From Diogma glabrata (lineage: Eukaryota > Arthropoda > Insecta > Diptera > Cylindrotomidae): a stretch of DNA of 64,000 nt. Positions 35,998 to 47,689 of the stretch are shown in pieces. The notes below the pieces were generated by a model, which searched no databases, was not told the origin of the DNA, and saw only the letters and a list, made by a program, of their open reading frames with translations. The DNA lies in assembly GCA_963693315.1 (NCBI GenBank), contig OY856188.1, forward strand, positions 250,871,394 to 250,935,393, given 5' to 3'. The translations under genes and the position numbers were made by a program. Positions within the stretch are counted from its first letter, which is position 1. Each line of letters opens with the position of its first letter.

Positions 35998-37604
35998 CAC
36001 TACCGCTCAAAAAGATAAATACACCAGTGAATTTTGAATTTTCCAAGAATTTTCGAATGAGGCACAATGAACAACTACTTCAAATAACAAATTATTTCAT
36101 TTTATTACTATCTATCAAATTTCATATAAAAAAAAACAAATATTGCATCAATTTTCTTAAATTCGACATTCCTAAAAAAATCCACCTTTTGCTTTAATAA
36201 GAGTGCGGCATAATCGGGGCATTCTTTGTGTAAGTTTATCCAGAGTTTCTGGAGTTATTTGATTCCAGCATTGTTGCAGCAGCTTCCAGAGATTTTTCTG
36301 CGATGTTGGACCTTTCTCTCGAACCCTACGATCAAGTTTCTCCCATAACAATTTTATCGGATTTAAATCCGGAGACTGTGGAGGCCATATCATATAATTA
36401 AGGAGTATTCGTTTCTCCTTTACTTTTATAAAATTCGGGAATAACTTAGAGGAATGTTTAAGATCATTATCTTCCTGAAAAACAAATCCTCTTCCAATCA
36501 AACGACGCCCAGATGGCAGAACATTTTGCTCTAAAATTTTAAAATACCTTTCTTTTTTCAAGATACCCTCTATTTTTATAAGATCTCCTTTTTTGTTGTT
36601 GCCGAAACAAACCCAAACCATTGCAGAACCTCCACTGTATTCGCCTGTTGGTATGATACAGTCTTCTAAAGCGAGTTTACCCTCCCGTCTACGAACAAAA
36701 ACTCGTCTATGTGACCCAAAAATTTGAAATTTTATTCGTCGCTCCATAAGACTTTTCTCCACTGATTGACAGACCAATAAACATGTTCTTTAGCCCATAT
36801 TAATCGTTTTACTTTATTTTGAGGCCGTAAAAGGGGTTTCCTCATCGCTATTCGACCACATAAACCTACAGCTTTCAATCATCTCTTTACTGTGGAAACG
36901 GACACGGGATATGAGCGATCGTTATTCATTTCAGCGGTCCGCTGGGGCGCTGAGCTTCGTCGATTTCTTATGCTGGAGCGAATAAGCTCAATATCTTCCC
37001 GTTTTGTGGTTACTTTGGGTCTACCAGTCGCCTTACGACTCTGGTAGTTCCCCGTTGCACCATATATCCTTACTGCGTTTTGAATAGCACCTATGGAAAT
37101 GTCTAATTTTTTATGAATATCGCGTATAGAATGTCCCGATTTATGTAGAAAAATGATTATACTACTTTTTTCAGGCGTTATATTTTTTTTCGCCCCATTG
37201 ATGTTGCCGTTCTTATCGAAACACTGCATAAACACAAGATTTGAAGAATACAGTTAATAAGTACATAATTACTTATATTTTAAATCTATACTTACATAGA
37301 CAAGCTTATTAATACACTTATTAATACAAACAAAACACTTTTAAAATTATTTTTGAAGAACAGGACACTTAAAAATGAAATTGCACTTTAAGAAAAAATA
37401 GAAATCAAATGCATCGAAACATAAAAAATACGAAAAAATTGCATATCATAGCAATCTTAGGGAAATTATAAATGCCACAGAAGTAACTCATACATACATT
37501 AACGTTATTGACATTTACTAAGTTGGAAATTATCAGTATATCAAAATAACGTATATCAAAATAAAATAAAAATTGAAGTGTATTTATCTTTTTGAGCGGT
37601 AGTG
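35998..37604 (-). mobile_element. Tc1-type DNA transposon, complete but disabled (1607 bp)
   Basis: Perfect 27-bp terminal inverted repeats begin CACTACCGCTCAAAAAGATA at 35998 and end with the inverse at 37604. TA dinucleotides flank both sides (35996-35997, 37605-37606), the expected target duplication. Between them lies one transposase gene on the minus strand, broken by one nonsense codon and one frameshift. Length and architecture match Tc1-like elements. Intact termini with a coding region broken at only two points suggest fairly recent insertion, and the ends could still be recognised by a related transposase. Confidence 0.93.
36172..37235 (-). pseudogene. Tc1-like transposase pseudogene
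   Basis: The N-terminal part (37235-36879, 118 codons) has helix-turn-helix DNA-binding regions: TPEKSSIIIFLHKSGHSIRD, an AIQNAVRIYG recognition helix, then GRPKVTTKRED. It stops at a TGA (36879-36881) where the frame continues directly, most simply an Arg CGA changed to TGA. The catalytic part carries the first Asp in LWSDE (about 36747), followed at once by an apparent 1-bp deletion that shifts the frame. The next open piece (36777-36172) holds KFQIFG, the second Asp in FQEDNDLKHSS and PPQSPDLNPIKLLWEKL with the final Glu of the DDE triad. All three catalytic residues survive, but the protein cannot be made in one piece. Confidence 0.9.
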
Positions 37605-37606
37605 TA

Positions 37607-37944
37607 TATGGTATTTGCTAGTTTTCATCTGAACGTTGGTGACAAAAAAATTATTGAAGCGTCTCTGAAAGCCATGAAAGATGGCAGATGCAGTACCCTA
37701 ATTTTTTCCACAACACTTGGACTAATATAGAACTTTGGTAAATGCAGAATAACTTATATGGGGTGAAGTGTTTTTTTGCATATACTGAAAAGGTCATTGA
37801 CTACTAGGAGCACTTTTTGTCAATACACAACCGTTCGGCAATATAAAACATACTAAGTGAAATATAGTTAACAAACGTAAAAGACTTAACGTTATTGAAG
37901 TTTATTTACTTCATTTGATATCATTGATATATTTGAAAGATTTT
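37607..37944. other. Spacer
   Basis: No gene, RNA or repeat supported. Confidence 0.4.
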
Positions 37945-38172
37945 GAAACATTAAACACATTTGAAACATTTGAAGTATTTAAAATATTTGAAGCATTTAC
38001 AACCTTTGAAACATATGAAACATTTAAAGCAATTAAAACATTTGACAAAAAATTTGAAACATTTGAAGCATTTGAAGCATTTGAAGCTTTTTAAACATTT
38101 GAGACATTCGACACATTTGAAACATTTGAAACATTTGAAACATTTGACACATTGGAAACAATTGAAACATTT
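37945..38172. repeat. Degenerate 9-bp minisatellite (ACATTTGAA)
   Basis: About 25 tandem copies of ACATTTGAA-like 9-mers occur. Because the unit is a multiple of three it stays open and translates to repeats of Lys-His-Leu (79 codons, 37961-38200), but the frame is a by-product of the repeat. A second array of the same unit is at 45340-45440. Confidence 0.85.
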
Positions 38173-39019
38173 TTCGCATGGCGGGATCAGTTTTAGTTGA
38201 ATTGTAATTTTTTTTATTTTTGATTTGCGGGTATGACCATCCTACGTACTCTAGTCAACGTTAGCCTTCTCAATCTTAGTTATGGAGTATTTCTTGATGA
38301 TCACATGATCAAGGAATATGCCATTAGCTGGAACAACCCCAAACATACTGTCAAATAGATTTTTATATCTTTTTGCCGAGAGCAAATTTTGTTGTATGAG
38401 CAAAGCAGATAGGTAGCTTAAACCAGATAGGGCTACAAAAGTAAAACATGTTGCATTCTACAAAGAAGACAGTGATTCATCAGCTGAAATAAATTTCAAA
38501 ATTAAAAACGGCAGAAATAACTGTCATCATGTAATGGGCAATATTTCATGTAATATTTCATGTCAGTTGTGCTTTCATTTCCTATCCTCCTTAGCTATAG
38601 TAAAAAACTATAGAGTTCTTCAACAAATTTTTCAACCCACTTGATTGTAAGATCACAATTATTTCTGAAATAAGAAACTTCCCAAAAGCCGTATTATATT
38701 ACACTAGTTTACAAGAAAAATCTCCCTAAATAAAACCCAACTTTTCCTATAGATGTTGACCTACTGAACACGAATATTATATTCATTTTTTTTGGTTAGC
38801 TCTTGTTTTTGAGATATTCGCGAAAAAAACAATTTTTTCGGGGAACAAAAAGGTTATTCCGGTTTTTGGATCGCATATTTTATAAAACAAACAAATTTAA
38901 TATATTAATAAAACAAGTGCATAGTAAAGATACTAACAAACATTTTCAGTTTTTTTTTTGAAATCCATCAAGGATTCTGGAAGTTACTCGAAAAAAGTTG
39001 AAAAAAAAAATCAAAAAAT
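38173..39019. other. Spacer
   Basis: Nothing recognisable. The GATGATCACATGATCAAG palindrome near 38296 is the only ordered element seen. Confidence 0.4.
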
Positions 39020-39240
39020 TATGTTTTTCGGCAAACGGCTGTAAAGTTTAACTTTTCTGCCGCTGGGGAGTAGCTTAATTCTTACTTTTTAGCCGGCGGC
39101 TGCAAAAGTAACGCCATTTTTATTTTATCTGCCGGCGGTTGTAAAGTAACTTACATATTTTTCTGTAAATAATTTTCATATTTTACGGCGGCAGTAAAGT
39201 AATTTTTATATTTTTACGGCGGCAGTAAAGTAAAATAACA
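39020..39240. repeat. GC-cored minisatellite (GCCGGCGGC..TAAAGTAA)
   Basis: Five units carry a GCCG/GCGGC core followed by TGTAAAGTAA or CAGTAAAGTAA and a T-rich stretch. The last two (TTTTACGGCGGCAGTAAAGT) are nearly identical and about 35 bp apart, while the outer ones are more diverged. The GC cores stand out in the AT-rich surroundings. Confidence 0.7.
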
Positions 39241-39439
39241 TGATATTATTAATTTGTTCAAAACAGAATGCATTTCAGTTCATTTTAATGAATTAAAATC
39301 AATAAAAATTAATTTCAGAAAATTTATTACCTAAAACATATTTATAAAAAATTTGATGCATTTATTTCATATTTTTAAACAAATTTAAACGTTTGCCGAA
39401 AAAATAGTGTATTGAATTCGGAGCTAAAGTGACTTTTTG

Positions 39440-39500
39440 TGTTTCGTCTATAATTGTCGGCCTCCCTACGGTCGACCGCCAAACTATAGACTCGACACAA
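39440..39500. repeat. Imperfect palindrome, ~58 bp
   Basis: TGTTTCGTCTATAATTGTCGG is followed, after CTCCCTACG, by an inverted partner (CCGCCAAACTATAGACTCGACACA). The arms are about 22 bp with a few mismatches. It sits directly upstream of a family B fragment and may be part of the same repeat. Confidence 0.6.
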
Positions 39501-39540
39501 GAAGTACAACTTTAGCTAGGGTGCAACTTTAGCAACTTTA

Positions 39541-39782
39541 GCTTCGGTGTTCGTCCGAATTTCTACATAAGCGATTTTCTCAAAAAGTATAAGTGCTATC
39601 AACTTGAAATTTTTTACAGTTATACAATGTATTTGTCCACGCCTACTGACAACAAAAAAATTATGAATATTTGTTTTTATCAATATTTTATGGAGATTGA
39701 TAAGGAGATAGTAAAAGAAAAGATTTTTTAAGGAATCGACTTTGGTTTAAAAAAATCAAAAAAAATCCAAATATTTCAAAAA
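39541..39782 (-). repeat. Family B repeat, copy 4 (3' fragment, inverted)
   Basis: Inverse of the family B 3' region: CGGTGTTCGTCCGAATTTCTAC, ATAAGCGATTT, TATAAGTGCTATCAACTTGA, and AAGGAATCGACTTTGGTTT. It is cut off exactly where family A copy 2 begins, so family A probably inserted into it or the two were joined by deletion. Confidence 0.75.
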
Positions 39783-41134
39783 GAAAATATGGAGGGGCTG
39801 AAATCTCACAGCTCTGAGATATCAAGACTTCGGTCTGGGTTAAGGTTTTTGATATAGTTTTCGCCAAAAAACTTTTATGAGGACATGGTTTTTAGTTTTG
39901 GGCAGCGATGTATATCAAACATAACTCTTTGTCAAAGTACAAGTATTTTTTTTAATCTCTGTTTAGAAATTTATTACAAAACTAGCACGAAACATCAATA
40001 CGTTGCCGGAAAATTATAATCAAAATTCCAAAAATATTGTTAAATTAAATAAAATCAAAATTTTTCAAAATTCCAAAAATATTCCAGAAATTAGAATGAA
40101 ATCAAATATTTAAACTTTTTCTAAATTCCGATAATATTCCAAAAATTCTTAAAAATCAAACTTTTCCAAAATTCTAAAAATATTGCAAAAATTATTACAA
40201 AATCAAAAATTAAAACTTTTTTCAAAATTTCAAAAATTATAATAAAATCAAAAATTTAAAATTTTTAGAAATTCTAAAAATATTCCGAAAATTCCAACAA
40301 AATCAAAAATTAAAACTTTTTCCGAAATTTTAAAAATATTGCAAAAATTATTACAAAATCAAAAATACAAACTTTTTCAAAATTCCAAAAATATTTCAAA
40401 AACTATAACAAATTCAAAAATTTCTATGTCTAATTTCTTTACAATGACATTTATGTCATAAAAACAGCTACATTTTTTTCCAAAAAATTGAATAATGTCA
40501 AGTGTGTCAAAAAATAATAATAATTTTTTGACACACTTGACATTATTTTTTTGACTAAATCATGATGCCATAATTCTCAATAATAATAATTAAATTTCAT
40601 TTCAAACAAAAATTAATTTTGTTTTTTTCCAAAAAATTGGGTAAAAAACTAAATAAAAATCTATCTTCTGACACACTTGACAACATTTTTTTGACAAAAT
40701 TATAATGCCATAATCTAGTTTTTGATCTCACATACTAATCACTACCATCAAGATTTCTCCCAATTTAATGTTCCTTCTCGTAATCACTTAAAATGAACGT
40801 TTTTTAAGCCAAAAATATGAACATTTGCTATTTTTGACACACATAATGATTTTTTGACACACTTCCGGTACAGTTATCGAACACAGCGTCCTTTCGGACC
40901 TGTCCCTTGAGTATAGCTATTTTTAGAAAAAAAAAATTTTGAAATCCCTCTAGCGATTTCCCTGCAGCGTAGGTAATGACGGCCGGCCGGCCGGCAGACG
41001 GACATACATTTTTTTTTTTGCTTTTTTAGAATCAGGAGGTCCTAAAACGTCGAGAAATGTCAAAAAAGTGGGGGTAAGAATTTCACTCTGAGCTCATGAA
41101 TGTAATACTTAGGTCTTTCAGACCGAAGTAATAT
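39783..41134 (+). repeat. Family A composite repeat, copy 2 (complete, ~1.35 kb)
   Basis: It begins AATATGGAGGGGCTGAAATC, with ATATCAAGACTTCGGTCTGG nearby, and ends TCTTTCAGACCGAAGTAATA. The two ends share ACTTCGGTCTG as an inverted repeat. The middle (40020-40430) is an array of ~55-bp AT-rich units. The 3' module includes a doubled GGCCGGCCGGC core. A small inverted TTTTTGACACACTTGAC pair occurs near 40500-40545. No ORF. Confidence 0.85.
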
Positions 41135-41195
41135 AAAAGATCCTTTCACACATTTTACTTTGTATAATTGTTTTATGAAATTTATATAATAAAAT

Positions 41196-41990
41196 AAGGA
41201 GCGGTTGAAATCTCAAGTTCTGAGATATCTAAACTTCGGTCAGGGTTATGGATTTTGATATACTTTTCGATAAAAACCTTTTATGAGGACATTGATTTTA
41301 CTTTTGGACAGCGATGTATATCAAACATAAAACTCTTTGTTAAAGTACAAGTATTTTTTATCTCTGTTTAGATATGTATTACAAAGCTCACACGAAAGAT
41401 CAATACGTTGAAGGAAGATTAGAACAGATCATAAATTAATTTAATTTAGTGAAAAGATGATACACTCAGCCAGCTACTCAAAAACCTCTCCATTTAACGT
41501 TTCGAGAAAATATTACGAAATCAAAAATTCATAATTCTTTCAAAACTCCAAAATATTTCTAAAAATTAAATTAAAATCGAAAATTTAATCTTTTTTTCAA
41601 AATTCTAAAAATATTCCAAAAATTACTACAAAATCAAAATTTAAAATTTTTTCTAATATTCTTAAAATATTGCAAAATTTAAAATAAAACCAATAATACA
41701 AACTTTTTTTAAATTTTCAAAAAGTATAATAAATTCAAAAATTTAAACTTTTTCAAAATTCGGAAAATTCTTACAAAATCAAAAATTGAACCTTTTCTCA
41801 AAATTCTAAAAGTATTGCAAAAATTATAACAAAATCAAATATACAAACTTTTTTCAAAATTCCAAAAATTGTAACAAAATCAAAAAATTCCATGTTCAAT
41901 TTTCATGTCATACAAATAATTAATTTTATTTTTATCCACAAAATTGGGTAAAAAAAATGAAAATCATTCCTTTGACACACTTGACAATAT
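41196..41990 (+). repeat. Family A composite repeat, copy 3 (5' part only)
   Basis: Starts ATAAAATAAGGAGCGGTTGA, with CTAAACTTCGGTCAGGGTTA, and includes GACAGCGATGTATATCAAAC and the degenerate AT-rich array. It is lost after CTTTGACACACTTGACAAT, where a LINE remnant begins about 50 bp later. The conserved 3' module is absent. Confidence 0.8.
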
Positions 41991-42039
41991 TTTGCTGCCA
42001 TACTACATACAATATTCTGTTGCCATAAAATATTAATGA

Positions 42040-43960
42040 TCATGCCAGACTACTTAAGCTCCGTCGCTCGCCTTGATGCTGCAGTTATGGTGAATACCTC
42101 AGCCTGAAAGACTGTGCAGCATTCGCCAAGTGGAAATTGCAGACCTCATTAATGAAGTAAGATCATCATTACTGAAGTAAACCGCAGCTCCTGCACCATT
42201 TACAGTGAAAGATCCATCTGTGTAGATGTCCAACGTGTTGGACGCACTTGTTATACCCGGGGTTATATTTTTTTTTAAAATAAAACACTTAAATTTTGTT
42301 TATAATAAAATTGACGATTTTTTATTTATTAAATTTATTTTTGTTTAACTTTAATTATAAGTTTCACTAGCTTTAATTGATATAATAATTTTGCACTATT
42401 CTTTTTTTTTCCTTGTCTTTTAAACACTGTGTGACTAACATTTATAAAGTATATATTACAGCTGATATTTTTAAACTTTGTGTGGAACTCAAAAACTTAG
42501 ATTGTAGCCTTCAAATATTATTTATTTATTCTTTAAAACTATTCTTTGATTTGAATGACTTAAACTATCGACTGGTTGTCTTAACTCAATTACTTAAACT
42601 ATCTTGTTGAACTCTATCTTTAAAACTACTTTGTTGAAACTGTTCGATTTAGAGTACTCGACTGTGAGACTTGAACTATGTTATTAAAACTACTATTATT
42701 TTCTTAAAAACTAAATCTTATATACTAAATTTTGATTTTATTACATTAAAAAAACAACAAAAATAAAATAGGAATAATTTTATTAAATTTAATATTTTGG
42801 AAAAAAGGTTTGTCGGACAAAAGAAATTATGCAATATTGTAACTTATTTCTAAGAAACTAAAATAAATTTTTTTGTTGATAAAGGAGTGTGAAAAAATAT
42901 TTAAAGTTTTATTTTGCTTTTAGATGATTTTAAAGTTTATTAGCATAAGAAATATTAATGTTATAGTAATTTTTTGTTTGAGAAGGTTTTTTTTGAAAAA
43001 CATTATGATTCAATATTTTTAAAATGATATGTGAATTGAAAAAGGATTGTCGGAAAAAATCAAAAGACTTATTCTTAGTATGAACTAAAATTGTGATAAA
43101 TGATAATATTTAATAGTTTTATCCTTTATAAAACTATCGGCTAGAGATTAAAAGAAAATTTTAGTTTTGAAAATGTGTTTAGAGAAAATTTATTGGTATG
43201 TGAAACTAATATTGCGATTTTAGAAAGATTTAGAATTTGTATTTCCAGGAAATAGTGATTGAAAATAAGACCTGCAGACTCGCTGTGGGCGTTTTTCTGA
43301 AAGCACTAGTGATACATAAGCAAGCAAGCCTTTGTACCACCTCCATTTTTTAATGGCGTTCCCAACAAAAGTTCTTGAGAGCCATGCAAGGGACCCATAG
43401 CTGACAATAGGTCTGAAAATTACTTTATACAGCCAGTAGACCATTTTCGGAGTCAGCTCCCATATGCCACCGAAAGCCCTCCTGCGTTGCCACAGAACTC
43501 GAGTTGCGTTTGCGCATTCAGTCTCAACATGAACAGCCCAATTGAGCCGCTTATCGAGAGTAACACCAAGATACTTCACATTATCTTCGAGTGTTAATGT
43601 GTTATTACCGATTGAAGGAAGAGTGAAGTTATTTAGTTTCCTTCTGTTGGTAAACGCAACGAGCTGTGTCTTAGAAGCATTGATCGAGAGACCATTTTTC
43701 TGACACCAGCTGTTGGTTATGTCCAGGGCATTCTGCATTTTTCGGCAGAGATGCCCCATGTTGTCTCCTTTCAAACGAATGCTAATATCATCGACATAGC
43801 CGTATGTGTTAAGCCCTTTTTCATTTAGTGTAATTAGGAGCTGGTCTACCATCATGTTCCAAAGCAAGAGTGATAGAACGCCCTTTTGGGGGGAACATCC
43901 ACGTTTCACACCTACCTGGATTGTGGTTTTGTCCTTTGTGTGAATAAACAGTCATCTGAA
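42040..43960 (-). pseudogene. LINE remnant with reverse transcriptase and RNase H, split by an AT-rich block
   Basis: The minus strand carries RT motifs in 43909-43220 (229 codons): KRGCSPQKGVLSLLLWN, GYVDD (Val for the usual Ala) and VKYLGVTLDKRLNW. After a frameshift near 43340 the reading continues as QRLACLCITSAFRKTPTASL. About 1 kb further, at 42245-42050, is the start of an RNase H domain: LDIYTDGSFTVNGAGAAVYF, then a shifted QAEVFTITAA. RT followed by RNase H fits I/LOA-like clades rather than jockey. The two pieces are separated by an AT-rich block (42265-43235). The upstream RT end and endonuclease are missing, cut by family A copy 4 at 43961. Confidence 0.8.
42265..43235. other. AT-rich block interrupting the LINE remnant
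   Basis: LINE similarity stops on both sides of this ~970-bp block, which is far more AT-rich and contains a run of CTTAAACTA/TTGAAACT-like phrases (42590-42720). No terminal repeats or target duplication could be identified. It could be a nested insertion, or a divergent inter-domain segment of the LINE. Confidence 0.4.
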
Positions 43961-43961
43961 A

Positions 43962-45240
43962 GACCATTACTTCGGTCTGCAAGGATTTTTGATTCTGTGA
44001 AATTCTTATCTGCTTTTTTGGGGGGATTTTTCGACGTTTTAGGACCTACTGATTCTAAAAAAGCAAAAAAAATATATGTCTGTCTGCCGGCCGGCTAGGT
44101 AGCCGTCACAACCGACGAAATATCAAAAAACGCAGAAGGGATTTCAAACATTTTTTTTCTTATAAATAGGTATACTATATAGGAAGAGCCGAAAGGACGA
44201 TGTGTTCGATAACAGTACCGAAAGTGTGTCAAAAATCGCCAAGTGTGTCAAAACAAGAAAATTTGCATATTTTTTGCTTAAAAAACGTTCATTTTAAGTA
44301 AATACAAATAGGAACATTGAATTTGGGGAAATCTTGATGATCAGGATTGGTATGTGAGACCAAAAATTAGATTATTGCATTATAAGTTTGTCAAAAAAAT
44401 GTTGTCAAGTGTGTCAAAAGAATGATTTACATTTTTTTTTACTCAATTTTTTGAAAAAAAATTAAAATTATTATTTGTTATGAAATGCTAGCGAACATGA
44501 AACTGAACTTGGAAATTTTTGATTTTGGTATAATTTTTGAAATTTTTTAAAAGTTTTGAAAAAGGTTTCAATCTTAGATTTTGTAATAATTTTTGGAATG
44601 TTTTAAAAACTTTAATAAAAAATTTTAAATTTTTGATTTTATTTTAATTTTTAGAATATTTTAGGAATTTTCAAATAAATATGAATTTTTTATTTTGTGA
44701 ATTAAGAAGTTTTGCAATTATTTTAGAATTATGAGAATAGTTTCAATTTTTCAATTTGTAAGAATTTTCGGAATATTTTTAGCACTTTAAAAAAGTTTAA
44801 ATGTTTAATTTTATTCTAATTTTAAGAATTTTGAAAAAAGTTTGAATTTTTGAATTACGAATTTTTGCAATACTTTTAAAATTTTGAAAAAATTTAAATT
44901 TTTGATTTTATTATAATTTTTGCAATTTTTTAAGAATATTGGAAAAAGTTTGAATTTTTGATTTTGTTATAATTTTTGCAAGATTTTTAGAATTTTGAAA
45001 AAGGTTTCGATCTTAGATTTTGTAATAAATTTTGGAGTGCTCTTAGAACTTTAAAAAAAAGTTTAAAGTTTTGATTTTATTTTAATTTTTAGAATATTTT
45101 AGGAATTTTGAAATAAATATGAATTTTTGATTTTGTAATATTTTTTTATTAATATTTCGTGTAGTTTTGTAATAAATTTCTAAGCAGAGATTAAAAAATA
45201 CTTGTACTTTAACAAAGAGTTTTACGTTTGATAAACATCG
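43962..45240 (-). repeat. Family A composite repeat, copy 4 (inverted)
   Basis: Starting at ATTACTTCGGTCTG (inverse of the family's 3' end), the full conserved module is readable on the minus strand (CGTCGAAAAATCCCCCCA region, CCGGCCGGCAGACAGACATA, ATCGTCCTTTCGGCTCTTCC). It is followed by the AT-rich array (44460-45180) and AACTCTTTGTTAAAGTACAA. It breaks off near 45240, so the last ~170 bp of the 5' end is missing. With copies 2 and 3 it gives head-to-head orientation around the LINE remnant. Confidence 0.85.
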
Positions 45241-45339
45241 TAAACGGAATTCCTAAGGAGGTTTAATTAAATATGAAAATTAAAATCAAAAAAGATCTCT
45301 TTCCGTACTACATAACACATTTTATTAAAAAAAAATGGA

Positions 45340-45440
45340 GACATTGAAAACATTTAAGACATTTGAAACATTTGAAAAATTTGATACATTTGAAAAATTC
45401 GACAGATTTGTAACTTTTGAAAGATTTGAAATATTTTATT
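45340..45440. repeat. Degenerate 9-bp minisatellite, second array
   Basis: About 10 copies of ACATTTGAA-like units, same unit and strand as the array at 37945-38172. Confidence 0.75.
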
Positions 45441-47689
45441 GCTGCAGATTTAGCAAGTCAGTTATTGCGCACATGATTAGGCAATACCTTGCCAGGTCAT
45501 CTTGAACAAATAAATATACGGTCACACGGTGTCACAATTAAATGAGATTTTCAATTCTATCTCTAAAGCCTACTGTCAAGTGACTCATTTTACCATTTTC
45601 AAGTAAATTGTAACAGGATAATTTGAGCAATGGTATTTGACACTGTTCAGATTTACGCTTTACGGTATAATTTTTTTAAGTTATCTCTACTAAGTCTCTC
45701 ATTTCCATTTAAAGTTCATAATCCTGAATAACTGTAAATAAATAAGAATTAATGTTATTTATTCAGTAATTGCTTACGTTAATAGATTCACTTTATAAAA
45801 ATAATCCAACGAATGACTGTCAAATAATCTTAAACCGGTTTCATTTGAAATTTTCAAAGAAATAGCACAACAGAATTTCAAATTAAGAAAATTAAAAAAA
45901 AACTTAATAAGAATAACAATAACTTATGTTTTCCGAACAGGAACATTTCTTGTCTTTTATTTTTGTAAATCAAGAAAACCTCTATATCTTGGTATGGGAT
46001 CGTCTTTTCGTGATTTCTATTATTTCTGTTTTTTTTTTTTAAACCAAACCCTTTGATTTTTCGTTCAACGATTTGTGTTTAAATATTTTAATTGTAGGGC
46101 CACTTTAATAAGGGATTCACATTTATGATTTACTGCCGTGAACTCTTTAAAAATAATTTAGAAATATAGAAAAGGGGTTAGACGATGAAGATGACATTGC
46201 GATGGGCCGGTAAAAAGAAAACGTTTTCATTACAGGTTTTGTTATATGAATTTTTTTTTGACTATTTTATTTATTTCAATGTATCTAAATATGTCAAAAA
46301 AATGTAAGAAAAGGATCAAGGCCTTTAAGGAAAGTTTTTTTTTTGTATTTTCAATTCTTTTATTGTTAAAAAGAAAATTTAATTTGTTTTTGTTAGTTAC
46401 GTTTATTGTTTATTTTTGTTTTGAATATAATTTACAAACCATTTATCGTATTTTTTATTTTCGCTGTTTTTTTTTATTTGTTATGTTTAATTCCACATGA
46501 TCAGATTTCTTGAAACGATTTAGTTTAAAGGGAATAAATTTTCATTATGATTCCTTCATATTATTTTCACTGTTTTTCTTTATTTTTTATTTTGACGAAT
46601 TATGAAGAACATATTTTATAAATTTAAAAGAATGAGGTGACTTGGAAATGTATAAAGGGTAATTAGGAAAAAAATTATTTGGCATGTTTGGATTTAATAA
46701 TAAAAAAAAGTTTTAGAATATAAATAATCACAATAAAAGTAATAAAGTTAATGAAGAAAGGATCATGGAATTTAATATTTTATTTTTGGTATGTAAATAA
46801 TATCGCGGTGTGTTATTTACTGTTATTATAGTTAATTACTTAAAAAAATTATTTATGCAAGAAATAATGGAAATAAGTTAATAAACGGATAATTTATTAT
46901 TATTGTATGAAGAATTTATCAAGGGTGTTTAGGTGTTTTTTTAGTAATTTAATTTGGCGCTTTAGACAGCGTAGTCCTTGTGATGAAATAACAATATTTA
47001 AACTCTAAAACCATTTAGTGTCTACTAGGCTAAATAATCTATCTGAGGTCAGTAGCGTTTAGCGTTCCTCTTCTATGCCTATTTAATTGCTTTTGCTATC
47101 TCCCTTTTTTCTTTCAGATTATTGCTGGTCGATTTTGTCTGTGGCCTTTCGTATTTTTGTATGTGGGCTTTCGCCCTTTGTAGTATATTTGTATCACCCT
47201 ATAAAGTATATTTGTATCACCCACCCTAAAGTCTATTTACAACTTGATTAGGACAAATGTCTGCTGTACTTGTCATAGCAATTTTAGGTTTTCTTAGTTT
47301 TAGTTGAGTTATCAATATATTGTTTTAATTTTTTATTCGTTTTGTTGTACCTTTCGGTCGGCTGTTAAGTGGTTTCATAAGTGAAATATTTTCGATATAT
47401 TTTCTACGGATTTGGTGTAATAAGCTGAAAAGCTATTATGTATTGAATAAAATAATATTTATTTATTACATGTTTTACGTTTTTTTGAGATACAGGATGA
47501 TCCAAATATATAACATTAGAGTCGTCGATGGGTTATTTCACAAAAAAAAAATCGGTTTAGTGGTACTATAACACAAATTAACAAGAGTCCACCCAAATTA
47601 TAAATATGTTTGATGTTGAGTAAATGGAACAAAGGTTTATAATTTTTAATATTTATTAATTAACTAAATTTAATTAATAAACAATTTTT
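45441..47689. other. AT-rich spacer
   Basis: No supported gene. A ~27-bp duplication (GTATATTTGTATCACCC twice) lies at 47181-47225. The 47.0-47.35 kb segment is less AT-rich but unassigned. The frame at 46246-46500 is a Phe/Leu/Lys-rich artefact. Confidence 0.4.

Noticed and set aside
37961..38200. Lys-His-Leu repeat protein
   Set aside because: Explained by the 9-bp minisatellite; no start context, flanking exon or conservation.
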